Source: Planctomycetaceae bacterium
GTDB lineage: Bacteria > Planctomycetota > Phycisphaerae > Phycisphaerales > SM1A02
DNA length: 64,000 nucleotides
NCBI GenBank assembly: GCA_002684855.1
Contig: NYWD01000069.1
Location: 1-64,000, forward strand
Direction: 5' to 3'
Of this stretch, positions 18,602 to 27,285 are shown in pieces (the stretch's first letter is position 1; each line of letters opens with the position of its first letter). Under the pieces are notes generated by a model. That model ran no database searches and had not been told where the DNA came from. It saw nothing but the letters and a program-made list of their open reading frames with translations. The translations under genes were made by a program, and so were the position numbers.

Positions 18602-20073
18602 TCACGGACTTCATCGCGTCGGTCGATCGGGGACCGGAACGCCCCGCGGTCCTCGACATCGCGTCCGGTCGGACCACCACCCGGGCGTCGATCCTCCGCG
18701 ATGCCGTCAAGGTGGCCGAGCGGCTCGACGAACGCGTGCCGGACGATGCGGTGGTCATGCTGCACGGCCCCGGAGGCGCCGCCTACTGGTCGGGCCTGCT
18801 GGCGATCCTCGGTACCGGGCGCCGCCTCCTTCCCGTCGGCCTCGAGACCTCGCCCCGCGATCGCGGGAGACTGCACGCGGCGCATCGGGTCGATGCGGTG
18901 GTCGAGACCGATCGCCGGACGGCGTGGTCCGAGGCGCCGAACGAGGTCCGCGTCCTCGTCGAATCCGGCGAGGGCGGGGTTCGCGTCGGAGACGTCGATC
19001 GACTCGGAAGGGGGGCGGACGCTTCGCTCCTGCTCCGCAGTTCCGGGACCACCGGCCGACCTTCGGTCGCGCTTCGGAGCGCGGTCGGCCTGGATCGCGT
19101 CTCGAAGACGCTGGTCCGGATCCTCGAACTCGTCGACGACGACCAGGTGCTCGCCACCCTTCCGATGCAGCACGCCTACGGGATCGAACACGGCGTGCTT
19201 GCACCGATGCGGGCGGGCGTCCTCGTGCGTCACCACGCCGGATTCGACCTGGGGCCCGGAGTGGAGGCGCTCTCGAACGGCATCACCGTCTTCCCCGGCG
19301 TGCCGGTCACGCTGGAAGCGGCCTCCCGGGTCGGTCGACCGGGCTCGAGGCTGCGACTCGCGTACTCCGCGGGCAGTCCGCTCCCGAAGTCGGTTCGCGA
19401 GGGTTTCGAGGCGGCCTGGCGCTGCCCGACCGGGAACCTGTACGGGGCGACGGAACTGGGCACGATCACCTACGGGCTCGGGGGCGACGATCGCTGCGTC
19501 GCCGGGGTCTCGGTCCGGGTGGCGCCGGTGGTCGACGAGGAGTCGGGGCGGACACCGGCGGCGATCGACGTCGGCGCGGGGGAACTGGTGGTGCGGAGCG
19601 ATGCGATGTTCGTCGGATACCAGGACACCCGTGACGGATCGCTCGAACCCGGACGACGGATCGGAGACCACTTCAGGACCGGCGATCTCGGCGTGGTGCA
19701 CGACGACGGCCGGGTGGAGATCACCGGTCGGGCGAAGATCCAGTTCGACGTCGGCGGCCTGAAGGTCAATCCCACCGAGGTCGAGTCGATCCTGATGGAA
19801 CATCCGTCCGTCCGCGAGATCGCGGTGGTCCCGCTGCCGTTGACCGAGACCGTGACCAGGGTCCGCGTCGTCGTGGTCGCCGAGGGGACACCGGATTCCC
19901 CGTCCCGGGATGCGATCCGGCGGGAGCTCGCGGCCATCGCCCGACGCGAGCTCGCACCGCACCAGCGGCCTCGCACATGCGACTTTCTCGACGAACTGCC
20001 CCGGACCCTGACCGGCAAGCTGCTGCGAGGCAGACTGATGGAGATGGTCGGGGATCGGCGCGACGAGGCCTGA
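18586..20073 (+). CDS. AMP-dependent acyl/aryl-CoA (ACP) synthetase
   Basis: GTG start overlapping preceding CDS; SLLLRSSGTTGRPSVAL, NLYGATELGTITYG, RTGDLG, LTGKLLR. Confidence 0.85.
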   Translation: MAAELITDFIASVDRGPERPAVLDIASGRTTTRASILRDAVKVAERLDERVPDDAVVMLHGPGGAAYWSGLLAILGTGRRLLPVGLETSPRDRGRLHAAHRVDAVVETDRRTAWSEAPNEVRVLVESGEGGVRVGDVDRLGRGADASLLLRSSGTTGRPSVALRSAVGLDRVSKTLVRILELVDDDQVLATLPMQHAYGIEHGVLAPMRAGVLVRHHAGFDLGPGVEALSNGITVFPGVPVTLEAASRVGRPGSRLRLAYSAGSPLPKSVREGFEAAWRCPTGNLYGATELGTITYGLGGDDRCVAGVSVRVAPVVDEESGRTPAAIDVGAGELVVRSDAMFVGYQDTRDGSLEPGRRIGDHFRTGDLGVVHDDGRVEITGRAKIQFDVGGLKVNPTEVESILMEHPSVREIAVVPLPLTETVTRVRVVVVAEGTPDSPSRDAIRRELAAIARRELAPHQRPRTCDFLDELPRTLTGKLLRGRLMEMVGDRRDEA

Positions 20074-20074
20074 T

Positions 20075-21199
20075 TCACGACGTCGAGTCGCGCGTGGATC
20101 CGCCCGGCCGTGGACGCAGCACTCCCGAAAGCATGGAGGCCGCACCCGCGACCGCGATCCACTCGACGACCGAGCGCGGCACGGGCGTCGCATCGAGCGA
20201 GGGCAGGGCGGCGACGGCCATCGCCGCGAATCCGGCGTGCCATCGCCAGCCACACCACGCCACGACCGCGATCGTGGCCTGGGACGCCGGCGCGACCGTC
20301 GCGACCACCGCCGCCGACAGCAGTGCCACGACCTGGAACCATCGATTGGTCGCGGCTTCGGGGCGCCGGCCCCGAAGCGGTCCCGGCGAGAGCAGTCGGT
20401 CGAAACGCCGCACGAAGGAGCTGCGAAACGGTCGTCGCCTGGGGGTTCCGCGGTGGATCCGCGGGAGCAGCGCCTCCCCGAGCAGCAGGAGATAGATGCC
20501 GATCCCCTCCGACCAGTCGCGACGAAAACGGTAGTGGCTGACCCGCGTCCCCCGTGCGTGGTAGATCGCGGGGACGTCGATGGCGTGAATCGGCCACCCC
20601 GCCCAGGCGGCCCGGGTGATCATCTCCTCCTCCCATGCGTATCGGCCGGAGAGCCCGCGGATCGTCGCGGCGAGTTCCAGGGGCCAGCCTCGAAAGCCGC
20701 ATGGCGCGTCGCCGACCGCGATTCCGCAATGGGCGCGGATCGCGACGTTGCTCGACGTCCGCCCCAGCAGGTTCCGCCGGGGCTGGTCCGGATGGAGCGG
20801 GAAGCGGCAGCCGAGGAGGTAGGAGCCGGGGTCGTCGCGGATCGCCTTCGCGAAGACCGGGACGAGATCCGTGTCGTGCTGCGCGTCCGAATCGCAGGTG
20901 ATCGCATGCGTGAAACCGTTTCGTCGCATGAGCTCGAATCCCGCGCGGAGGGCGCCGGCCTTGCCGAGGTTGTGCGTCGATCGAAACGACCGATGCACGA
21001 CGCCCTCGCGTTCGAGATCGGCGATGATCCGGTCGCAGCCGTCGGTGCTCGCATCGTCGACCACCACCACCCGGAGTCCGTGCGAAGCCGCGGACCGCAG
21101 CACCCGGTCGAGCGTGTCGCGATTGTCGTAGGTGGGCACCAGGACCCCGATGCACGGCTCCCCGATCCCGCGTTCGGTCTTCGTGTCGTGGTCCGGCAT
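20075..21199 (-). CDS. Family 2 glycosyltransferase
   Basis: 374 aa; IGVLVPTYDNRDTLDRVLRSA...VVVDDASTDG...THAITCDSDAQHD; C-terminal hydrophobic segments; convergent with AMP-ligase, stop codons 1 nt apart. Confidence 0.85.
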   Translation of the reverse strand: MPDHDTKTERGIGEPCIGVLVPTYDNRDTLDRVLRSAASHGLRVVVVDDASTDGCDRIIADLEREGVVHRSFRSTHNLGKAGALRAGFELMRRNGFTHAITCDSDAQHDTDLVPVFAKAIRDDPGSYLLGCRFPLHPDQPRRNLLGRTSSNVAIRAHCGIAVGDAPCGFRGWPLELAATIRGLSGRYAWEEEMITRAAWAGWPIHAIDVPAIYHARGTRVSHYRFRRDWSEGIGIYLLLLGEALLPRIHRGTPRRRPFRSSFVRRFDRLLSPGPLRGRRPEAATNRWFQVVALLSAAVVATVAPASQATIAVVAWCGWRWHAGFAAMAVAALPSLDATPVPRSVVEWIAVAGAASMLSGVLRPRPGGSTRDSTS

Positions 21200-21325
21200 G
21201 ATCGAGAATCCCGTCCTGGAGATCCGGAGGCGTGCGGCGCGACCGGCGGAGGATCCCGATCTTACGTCGACGGGACCGGAAGGCGGGCGCTTCGGAATCG
21301 GTTCGGATCCCGGTACGATGTCGGC

Positions 21326-22111
21326 ATGACGACCCTGCTCACGATCGTGCTTGCGTCGATGCTCTCGACGGCGAGTCCCGGGCTCGACGATCCGCTGGAG
21401 ACCATGCCGTCGAAGGACGCGGATCGGATCCGTCGATCCCTTCCGGGCGTGGTGCTGGGACCGGGCAGGGCGGCCCCGATCGAAGTCGCCGAGGACTGGA
21501 TGCCGCTCGAATCCTCGGTGTACCTCTACGAGCGCGCGTCGGACGAGAAGCAGACGATCAAGCACGTGCTCACCCGGCTCGACCGAGCGCCCGGCGGGAC
21601 GAAGGAAGCGCCCGGCGGCGGATGGGCGATGGAGCTTCCGTCCGGCACCACGCGATACCTCAAGTCGGTGAAGGATCGGGGCATCGTCGCCGCGACCGAC
21701 ATCTCCAAGCCGAACGCCTTCATCATCCGACTCGATCCGCCCGAGCCGATCGTGCATGCGGCGGGCAAGGGGGACACCGGCGTGCGCGAGGACGTGAAGA
21801 TCCGCATCTGCGATCTCGACTCGCCGGAGGAGACGAGCTACTCGGGAAGCGTCAAGTGCACCTGGGACGATCTCGGGGCCTGGGAGGTGCGGGTGCCGCT
21901 GGGGACCTACGACACGCGATTGATCCGGATCAAGTACGACGGAAGCATCGGACCCGCATCGGTGTCCGCGTGGAAGTACCTCTTTCTCGCCAAGGGCGTC
22001 GGCGTCGTCGCGTTCACCGACAGCCGCGACATCTCCGCGTTCATCTTCTACAACAACGACGTCGACCACGCGGGGGTGCTGAAGTCGTTGACCCGGGTCT
22101 CCGACGGCTGA
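21326..22111 (+). CDS. Hypothetical secreted protein
   Basis: 261 aa with signal peptide MTTLLTIVLASMLSTASPG; candidate -10 TACGAT 6 nt before ATG. Confidence 0.7.
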   Translation: MTTLLTIVLASMLSTASPGLDDPLETMPSKDADRIRRSLPGVVLGPGRAAPIEVAEDWMPLESSVYLYERASDEKQTIKHVLTRLDRAPGGTKEAPGGGWAMELPSGTTRYLKSVKDRGIVAATDISKPNAFIIRLDPPEPIVHAAGKGDTGVREDVKIRICDLDSPEETSYSGSVKCTWDDLGAWEVRVPLGTYDTRLIRIKYDGSIGPASVSAWKYLFLAKGVGVVAFTDSRDISAFIFYNNDVDHAGVLKSLTRVSDG

Positions 22112-22167
22112 CCGAATCGGCGGGTCGGGCGCGACCCGCGTCGCCGATTCCGGCCTCCACCACTCCC

Positions 22168-23562
22168 ATGGCGACCTTCGATCTCCAGTCGATCCTCGAC
22201 GCGTACGGCCCCGATTCGGGCCGCGCCTATGCCGAGCATCTCAATCCCCGGTTCCACGACCTGCTCCGGCTCGTGGGTTTCGACCGGCGTTTCGTGCGAG
22301 GGGAGGGGCCCCACCTCTGGGACGACCGCGGTGATCGATATCTCGACGCGATCGGCGGTTTCGCGTGTCTCACGCTCGGTCGCGACCATCCGACGGTCCG
22401 GGACGCGCTGGAGCAGGCGCTGCGGATCGCGCCGCCGACGCTCATCCAGTTCGAGACGCCGCCGCTCGCGGTCGCGCTGGCCGAGTCGCTGAAGCGGTTC
22501 CTCGACCGTCCCGACGATCGGGTGTTCTTCGTGAACAGCGGTACCGAGAGCGTCGAGGCGGCGATGAAGATCGCCCGCGCGGCGACGGATCGGTCGAGCT
22601 TCGCGCACTGGTCGAACGCGTTCCACGGCCTGACCCTCGGCGCCCTTTCGATGAACGGCGCCGGGTGGCTTCGTCGCGGCTTCGAGCCCCTGGTGCCGGG
22701 GTGCCGGGAGGTTCCGTTCGGGGATCCGGAAGCGCTCCGGACCGCCCTCGCCGACGAATCGGTGGCCGCGTTCTTCTTCGAACCGATCCAGGGCAAGGGC
22801 GTCGTCCCCCATCCCCCCGGACTCCTGCGGGAGGTCGCGGAGATCTGTCGACAGACCGGGACCCTGCTCGTGGCCGACGAGGTGCAGACCGGCCTCGGAC
22901 GTGCCGGTGCGACCCTCGCCTCACGGGCCGACGGCGTCGAGCCGGATCTGGTCTGCGTCTCCAAGGGGCTCTCCGCGGGATCGATCCCACTCGGTGCGGT
23001 GCTCGGATCCGCCGCGGTGTTCGACCGGGTGTTCGACTCGGTGGAGCGATCGGTGGTCCACAGCTCGACGTTCCGCGAGAACCCGCTGGCGATGACGAAC
23101 GGGCTCGCCGTGCTCCACGTGCTTCGGGAGGAGGGACTCGTGGAACGATCCGCGAGGCTCGGCGACGCCCTGATCGACGGACTTCGCCGGCTCGCGCCCA
23201 CGGTCCCGGGGATCCGCTCGGTCCGGGGACGTGGATTGATGATCGGCGTCGAACTCGATCCGAAGGCGATGTCCATCGACCTGCCCGGCCTCGCCAACCG
23301 GACGCCGACCCTCGTCGCCCAGGCCCTGGTCGTCCGACTCCTCCAGCGCCACCGCCTGTTGGCCCAGTCCACGAGCAAGGGCAGCGGCGTGATCAAGCTC
23401 GTGCCTCCGCTCGTCATCGCCGACGAGGACGTCGACTGGATCGTCGAGGCGTTTCGTGAATCGCTGCAGGAACTGGCGAGGGGCAGGGGGGCGGCGGTCC
23501 GGGGCCTGCTCGGAATGCTCCAGCGGGCGCCCGGAGTGGTGCTCCGCGAATCGATGCAGTGA
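22168..23562 (+). CDS. Class III (PLP-dependent) aminotransferase
   Basis: 464 aa; VFFVNSGTESVEAAMKIARAATDR, LLVADEVQTGLGRAG, VCVSKGLSAGSIPLGAV. Confidence 0.9.
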   Translation: MATFDLQSILDAYGPDSGRAYAEHLNPRFHDLLRLVGFDRRFVRGEGPHLWDDRGDRYLDAIGGFACLTLGRDHPTVRDALEQALRIAPPTLIQFETPPLAVALAESLKRFLDRPDDRVFFVNSGTESVEAAMKIARAATDRSSFAHWSNAFHGLTLGALSMNGAGWLRRGFEPLVPGCREVPFGDPEALRTALADESVAAFFFEPIQGKGVVPHPPGLLREVAEICRQTGTLLVADEVQTGLGRAGATLASRADGVEPDLVCVSKGLSAGSIPLGAVLGSAAVFDRVFDSVERSVVHSSTFRENPLAMTNGLAVLHVLREEGLVERSARLGDALIDGLRRLAPTVPGIRSVRGRGLMIGVELDPKAMSIDLPGLANRTPTLVAQALVVRLLQRHRLLAQSTSKGSGVIKLVPPLVIADEDVDWIVEAFRESLQELARGRGAAVRGLLGMLQRAPGVVLRESMQ

Positions 23563-23687
23563 TTCACCGCATGAAGCCCGACGAGGCTGGTCTTCGGCGG
23601 GGATCTGTGGCAGACTCTGAACGGTTCGCGTCGTCGTTCCGACGCACCGATCGTCGTTCGAATCCGATTTCATCCGAGGAACGTTCC

Positions 23688-25913
23688 ATGTCGCATCGCT
23701 TCGGACCCGCCGGACGGCTCGGCGCCTGCCTGCTCGCGCTTCTGATGTTCCTGTCCGTCGGCGATCCCGCCTCGGCCGGAACCTCCGTCTCCGACCGGAC
23801 GGCGGACCGGCACGTCGCCGACGCTCGAAAGCGGACGCTCGCCGCGTGTCGTGAACGAGGCATCGAGCTGCCGCCGGACTTCATCGCGTGGATCGACGGG
23901 GATCCGACGCTCAAGGCGTCGGTCTACGGTTGTCGCGCGGATCCGCTTCCCGTGCTGCTGGCCCTCCGATCCCTGGAGATCGACCTGGGGAAGTCGGTCG
24001 TCCGGGACGAGTACACCCAGCTCGCGGTCGCTTTCGCGATGGCGGGTTCCTATGCGTCCTCCGACCGAAAGGCATCGGGGTGGAACGACGGCGACACCGG
24101 GACCCCCGGCGACGATCTTCCCGACGTCACCCCGCGTCCGGCGCTCGTGCTCGAATGCCCGGGTGACCCCCGGATCCCGGTGGACACCGCGGATCCCGGG
24201 CGAGACCTCGACGTCTTCGATCATGTGATCAACTTCCTCGAGGATCACCCTCCGATCGAGGTGGAGGTCGAGGTCAGGGAACTGCCCCCGCTCGAGTACG
24301 ACGATCGCGGCGTCGCGAAGCCGCGCGGCAAGCCGGTCAAGGTCCGCCGCACGGTCGAGCGAGGGCTCGTCGGGGCCGACGTCATCGCCTCGGCCGCGCT
24401 GCAGGCGGAGTTCAACGCCTACCTCGCGGCCAGGGGGCATCCGGAAGTCGTTCTCGAATGCGGCGACCGGGTCGTCCATCGGGGGTCGACCGCCGCGGTC
24501 CGCGACAAGGCGCTTCGAGCCTCGATCAAGGCGGCCCACGATCTCTTCCACGATGCCTATCGGGCGAAGGGCCGCATGCCGCGGCAACGGGACGCGGCCC
24601 CGACCCCGAGCGAATCGATGGCGTGGTTCATCCGGAATCATCGGCACGATTTCTCGGGCACGGACCGGGTCTGGCCGCGATTCCCGATCGACGCACCGTG
24701 GCCGGTCCTGATGATGCTCGCCGCGGACGACCAGCCGCTCCGGGAGCGGGAGGACATCTGGATCAAGTACCGGGACGACGGGGAGTTCAGGACCTACGGC
24801 GAGTACATCGGCGGGATCGCCCAGCAGTTCGACATGCAGTCGGCCCGGCGGGTCGCGCCGTTCCCCTTCAGCTACGGTTCGATCCAGATGATGTGGAAGG
24901 ACGGGGGCGTCTGCGGCACCATGGGGAACATCGGCGCCCGGACCCATCGGATCTGCGGGGTTCCGGCGTCCACCGCGGGCCAGCCCGGTCACTGCGCCAT
25001 CGTCTTCATGGAGCAGGATCCGGAGACGGGTCGTTTTCGGTGTCGTGGCGGGCAGTACGCGACCGGAGGCGACGAGGTCACCACCGTGCACGCCGGATGG
25101 AACTACGACGATGTCGGCGGCCGGCGTCCGATGGTGTTCCACCAGTCGGTCGCGTGGGGGGTGAATCACGATCCCGAGGCGTTCGTCGAGGCGATGGTGC
25201 TTCGGCGCGCGTGGGACGCGCTCGATGAGGTGGAACGATCCCGTCAGTGCGTCCGCTGGATCCGGAAGGCGATGGGGCTGAACCCTTTCGCGCTGCCCTT
25301 GATCGACGGGATCATCGCGGCCGCACCGGACGCCACGACCGCGATCGAGATCCTCGACGAGTTCGATTCGGCCTTTGCACCGCACGCCGCCGAGGAATTC
25401 GACCTCTATCGCCGAACGGTCCGGGATCTCGCTCACGAACGGATCCTCGCGCTTCCCGCCCCGTCGACCAGGCGGGCGAACGAACGACTCCTCGAGGAGC
25501 TCGATCGCCAGGGATGCGAGAACGCGAGGCTGCTGGCCCGTTGCTGGAAGGATCTGGGCGGCGAGGTCTTCCTCGAGGAATGCCGGGCCGCCTCCCTCGA
25601 GTACCTCGACTCCCCGGCGAGGACGAAGATCAAGCGGGCGTCCCAGCGCTTCGCGGGCACGGTCCGGGCGTGGGGACGGTCGGTGAAGTCGGGCCGTCAG
25701 CGGAAGGCATGGGCGCAGTCGCTGCTCGGGGTCTTCGCGGGTCGGGAGCTGCTGGTCGTCGGCCGCAGGACGTCGGTCGATCCGGCCTTCGCGGTGCTGT
25801 GCGGATTCGCAGGGCGGCCGGTGCCGACCGTCGCGGAGCTCGAAGCGGCGCCCGCATCCGGCTCCGTCTCGAGGTCGGACCACCGCCCGAGTCGTTTCGC
25901 GATGGTGGATTGA
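23688..25913 (+). CDS. Secreted protein with possible transglutaminase-like domain
   Basis: 741 aa; signal peptide MSHRFGPAGRLGACLLALLMFLSVGDPASAG; GGVCGTMGNIGARTHRICGVPASTAGQPGHCAIVFM resembles TGase Cys...His spacing. Confidence 0.55.
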   Translation: MSHRFGPAGRLGACLLALLMFLSVGDPASAGTSVSDRTADRHVADARKRTLAACRERGIELPPDFIAWIDGDPTLKASVYGCRADPLPVLLALRSLEIDLGKSVVRDEYTQLAVAFAMAGSYASSDRKASGWNDGDTGTPGDDLPDVTPRPALVLECPGDPRIPVDTADPGRDLDVFDHVINFLEDHPPIEVEVEVRELPPLEYDDRGVAKPRGKPVKVRRTVERGLVGADVIASAALQAEFNAYLAARGHPEVVLECGDRVVHRGSTAAVRDKALRASIKAAHDLFHDAYRAKGRMPRQRDAAPTPSESMAWFIRNHRHDFSGTDRVWPRFPIDAPWPVLMMLAADDQPLREREDIWIKYRDDGEFRTYGEYIGGIAQQFDMQSARRVAPFPFSYGSIQMMWKDGGVCGTMGNIGARTHRICGVPASTAGQPGHCAIVFMEQDPETGRFRCRGGQYATGGDEVTTVHAGWNYDDVGGRRPMVFHQSVAWGVNHDPEAFVEAMVLRRAWDALDEVERSRQCVRWIRKAMGLNPFALPLIDGIIAAAPDATTAIEILDEFDSAFAPHAAEEFDLYRRTVRDLAHERILALPAPSTRRANERLLEELDRQGCENARLLARCWKDLGGEVFLEECRAASLEYLDSPARTKIKRASQRFAGTVRAWGRSVKSGRQRKAWAQSLLGVFAGRELLVVGRRTSVDPAFAVLCGFAGRPVPTVAELEAAPASGSVSRSDHRPSRFAMVD

Positions 25914-26110
25914 ATCCGACCGCGCGGGGCTCCGTCCGCCGGGTCAGTCAGGAGTGCGTTCGCTCGGGCGTCGCCTGATCGACGCGGCGTTCTCCCCGAC
26001 GCTCGAGGGTCGCTCGGCGATCGGTCTGATCCGCGGTCTCTCGTACCGGGGCGGGGAAGGCGACGGGCCGATGGACGAGTCCAGGGCGTCGGCCGGGCGC
26101 GAAGTCACGG

Positions 26111-26782
26111 TCAGAGACCCTGGCGGGCGGCGCCGGTGTAGATCCAGACGCCCAGTCCCAGCGTGAACGCAAGGTCGCCGTACAAGGCGTGCTCGATGTC
26201 CGCGAGAAGCCCGCTTCGCCTTCGCAGCAGGGTCGCCGTGAAGATGATGCCGCCGATCACGGTGATCAACACGGGTTCCCACCGATGCATGACGACGTGG
26301 GCGAATCCGAAGGTCGCGCCCGCGATCAACCACATGCGGATCCCGTCCCCGAAGAGGGGTCGATAGCGATGGCAGACGAAGGTCCGGAACACGATGCCCT
26401 GCGGGATCACCGAGAAGACGGGATAGAGGATGAGGATCGCCGCCCACGTCCCGGTGCGTTCGCGGGGAAGGCGGAGGAACCACTCGGGTTCCATGAGCCA
26501 CGCGAAAACCGCGAGCATCGGGGCGAACAGGAGAAACCGGCCCAGCACGCCCGCGAGACCGGGCCGGACGCCGGCGGCGCCCCACAGCGTCCGGCGGTCG
26601 AGGGTCGCGTCGCGTTTCAAGAGGATCAGGCAGGTGACCGCCGCCGCCCAGAGCACCGGGATCGGCGGCAGGTAGTTCGAAGGGACCGCCGCGACGAACA
26701 CCGGTACCAACCAGAAGAATCCGATGAACTCCAGCCAGCGGCGCAGGCCCACGTCGGATCGTGATGTTCCGGTCTCGCGCAT
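26111..26782 (-). CDS. CPBP (CAAX/Abi)-like intramembrane protein
   Basis: 223 aa polytopic; SVIPQGIVFRTFVCHRYRPLFG and FGFAHVVMHRW correspond to CPBP motifs 1 and 2. Confidence 0.65.
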   Translation of the reverse strand: MRETGTSRSDVGLRRWLEFIGFFWLVPVFVAAVPSNYLPPIPVLWAAAVTCLILLKRDATLDRRTLWGAAGVRPGLAGVLGRFLLFAPMLAVFAWLMEPEWFLRLPRERTGTWAAILILYPVFSVIPQGIVFRTFVCHRYRPLFGDGIRMWLIAGATFGFAHVVMHRWEPVLITVIGGIIFTATLLRRRSGLLADIEHALYGDLAFTLGLGVWIYTGAARQGL

Positions 26783-26786
26783 TCGG

Positions 26787-27266
26787 TCAGTACCGGATTC
26801 GATCGGGCATCGCCTGGTACGCCCGCCAGACCTCGAGCATGTCCGCCCGACCGAGTTCGGTCGAGGGGAGCGGCCGGGCGTCCCCGGGCAGGGCGAGCGC
26901 GTCGTTGATGTGCCCGTCGTCGAAACCGCCGTATTCGAAGGCGTCGCCGTGGTTGGAGGCGAAACGGATCGCCTTGACCCGGGCCCACCAGCAGGCGGCG
27001 TAGCACATCGGACAGGGTTCGCCGGTGGTGTAGACCACGCAGTCCTCGAGCACGTGGGTTCCGAGGGTCCGGGCGGCCGACCGGATCGCGACCATCTCGG
27101 CGTGGGCCGTGGGGTCGCCCTCCGCCAGCACCTGGTTCGCCCCCTCCGCGACGATCCTCCCGTCACGGACGATCACGCATCCGAACGGGCCGCCGGCCTT
27201 CGCTTCCAGGGCGTTGTGGCGGGCGATCTCGATCGCTCTTCGCATGAAGACGGATTCGTCGGTCAT
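26787..27266 (-). CDS. Guanine deaminase-like nucleoside deaminase
   Basis: 159 aa; HAEMVAI and GEPCPMCYAAC zinc deaminase motifs. Confidence 0.9.
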   Translation of the reverse strand: MTDESVFMRRAIEIARHNALEAKAGGPFGCVIVRDGRIVAEGANQVLAEGDPTAHAEMVAIRSAARTLGTHVLEDCVVYTTGEPCPMCYAACWWARVKAIRFASNHGDAFEYGGFDDGHINDALALPGDARPLPSTELGRADMLEVWRAYQAMPDRIRY

Positions 27267-27285
27267 CTTGGTTTCCGCGGCGTGT

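Noticed and set aside
23645-23670. tRNA T-loop-like GTTCGAATCC
   Set aside because: No acceptor, D-arm or anticodon stem around it; lies in the 5' region of the 23688 gene.
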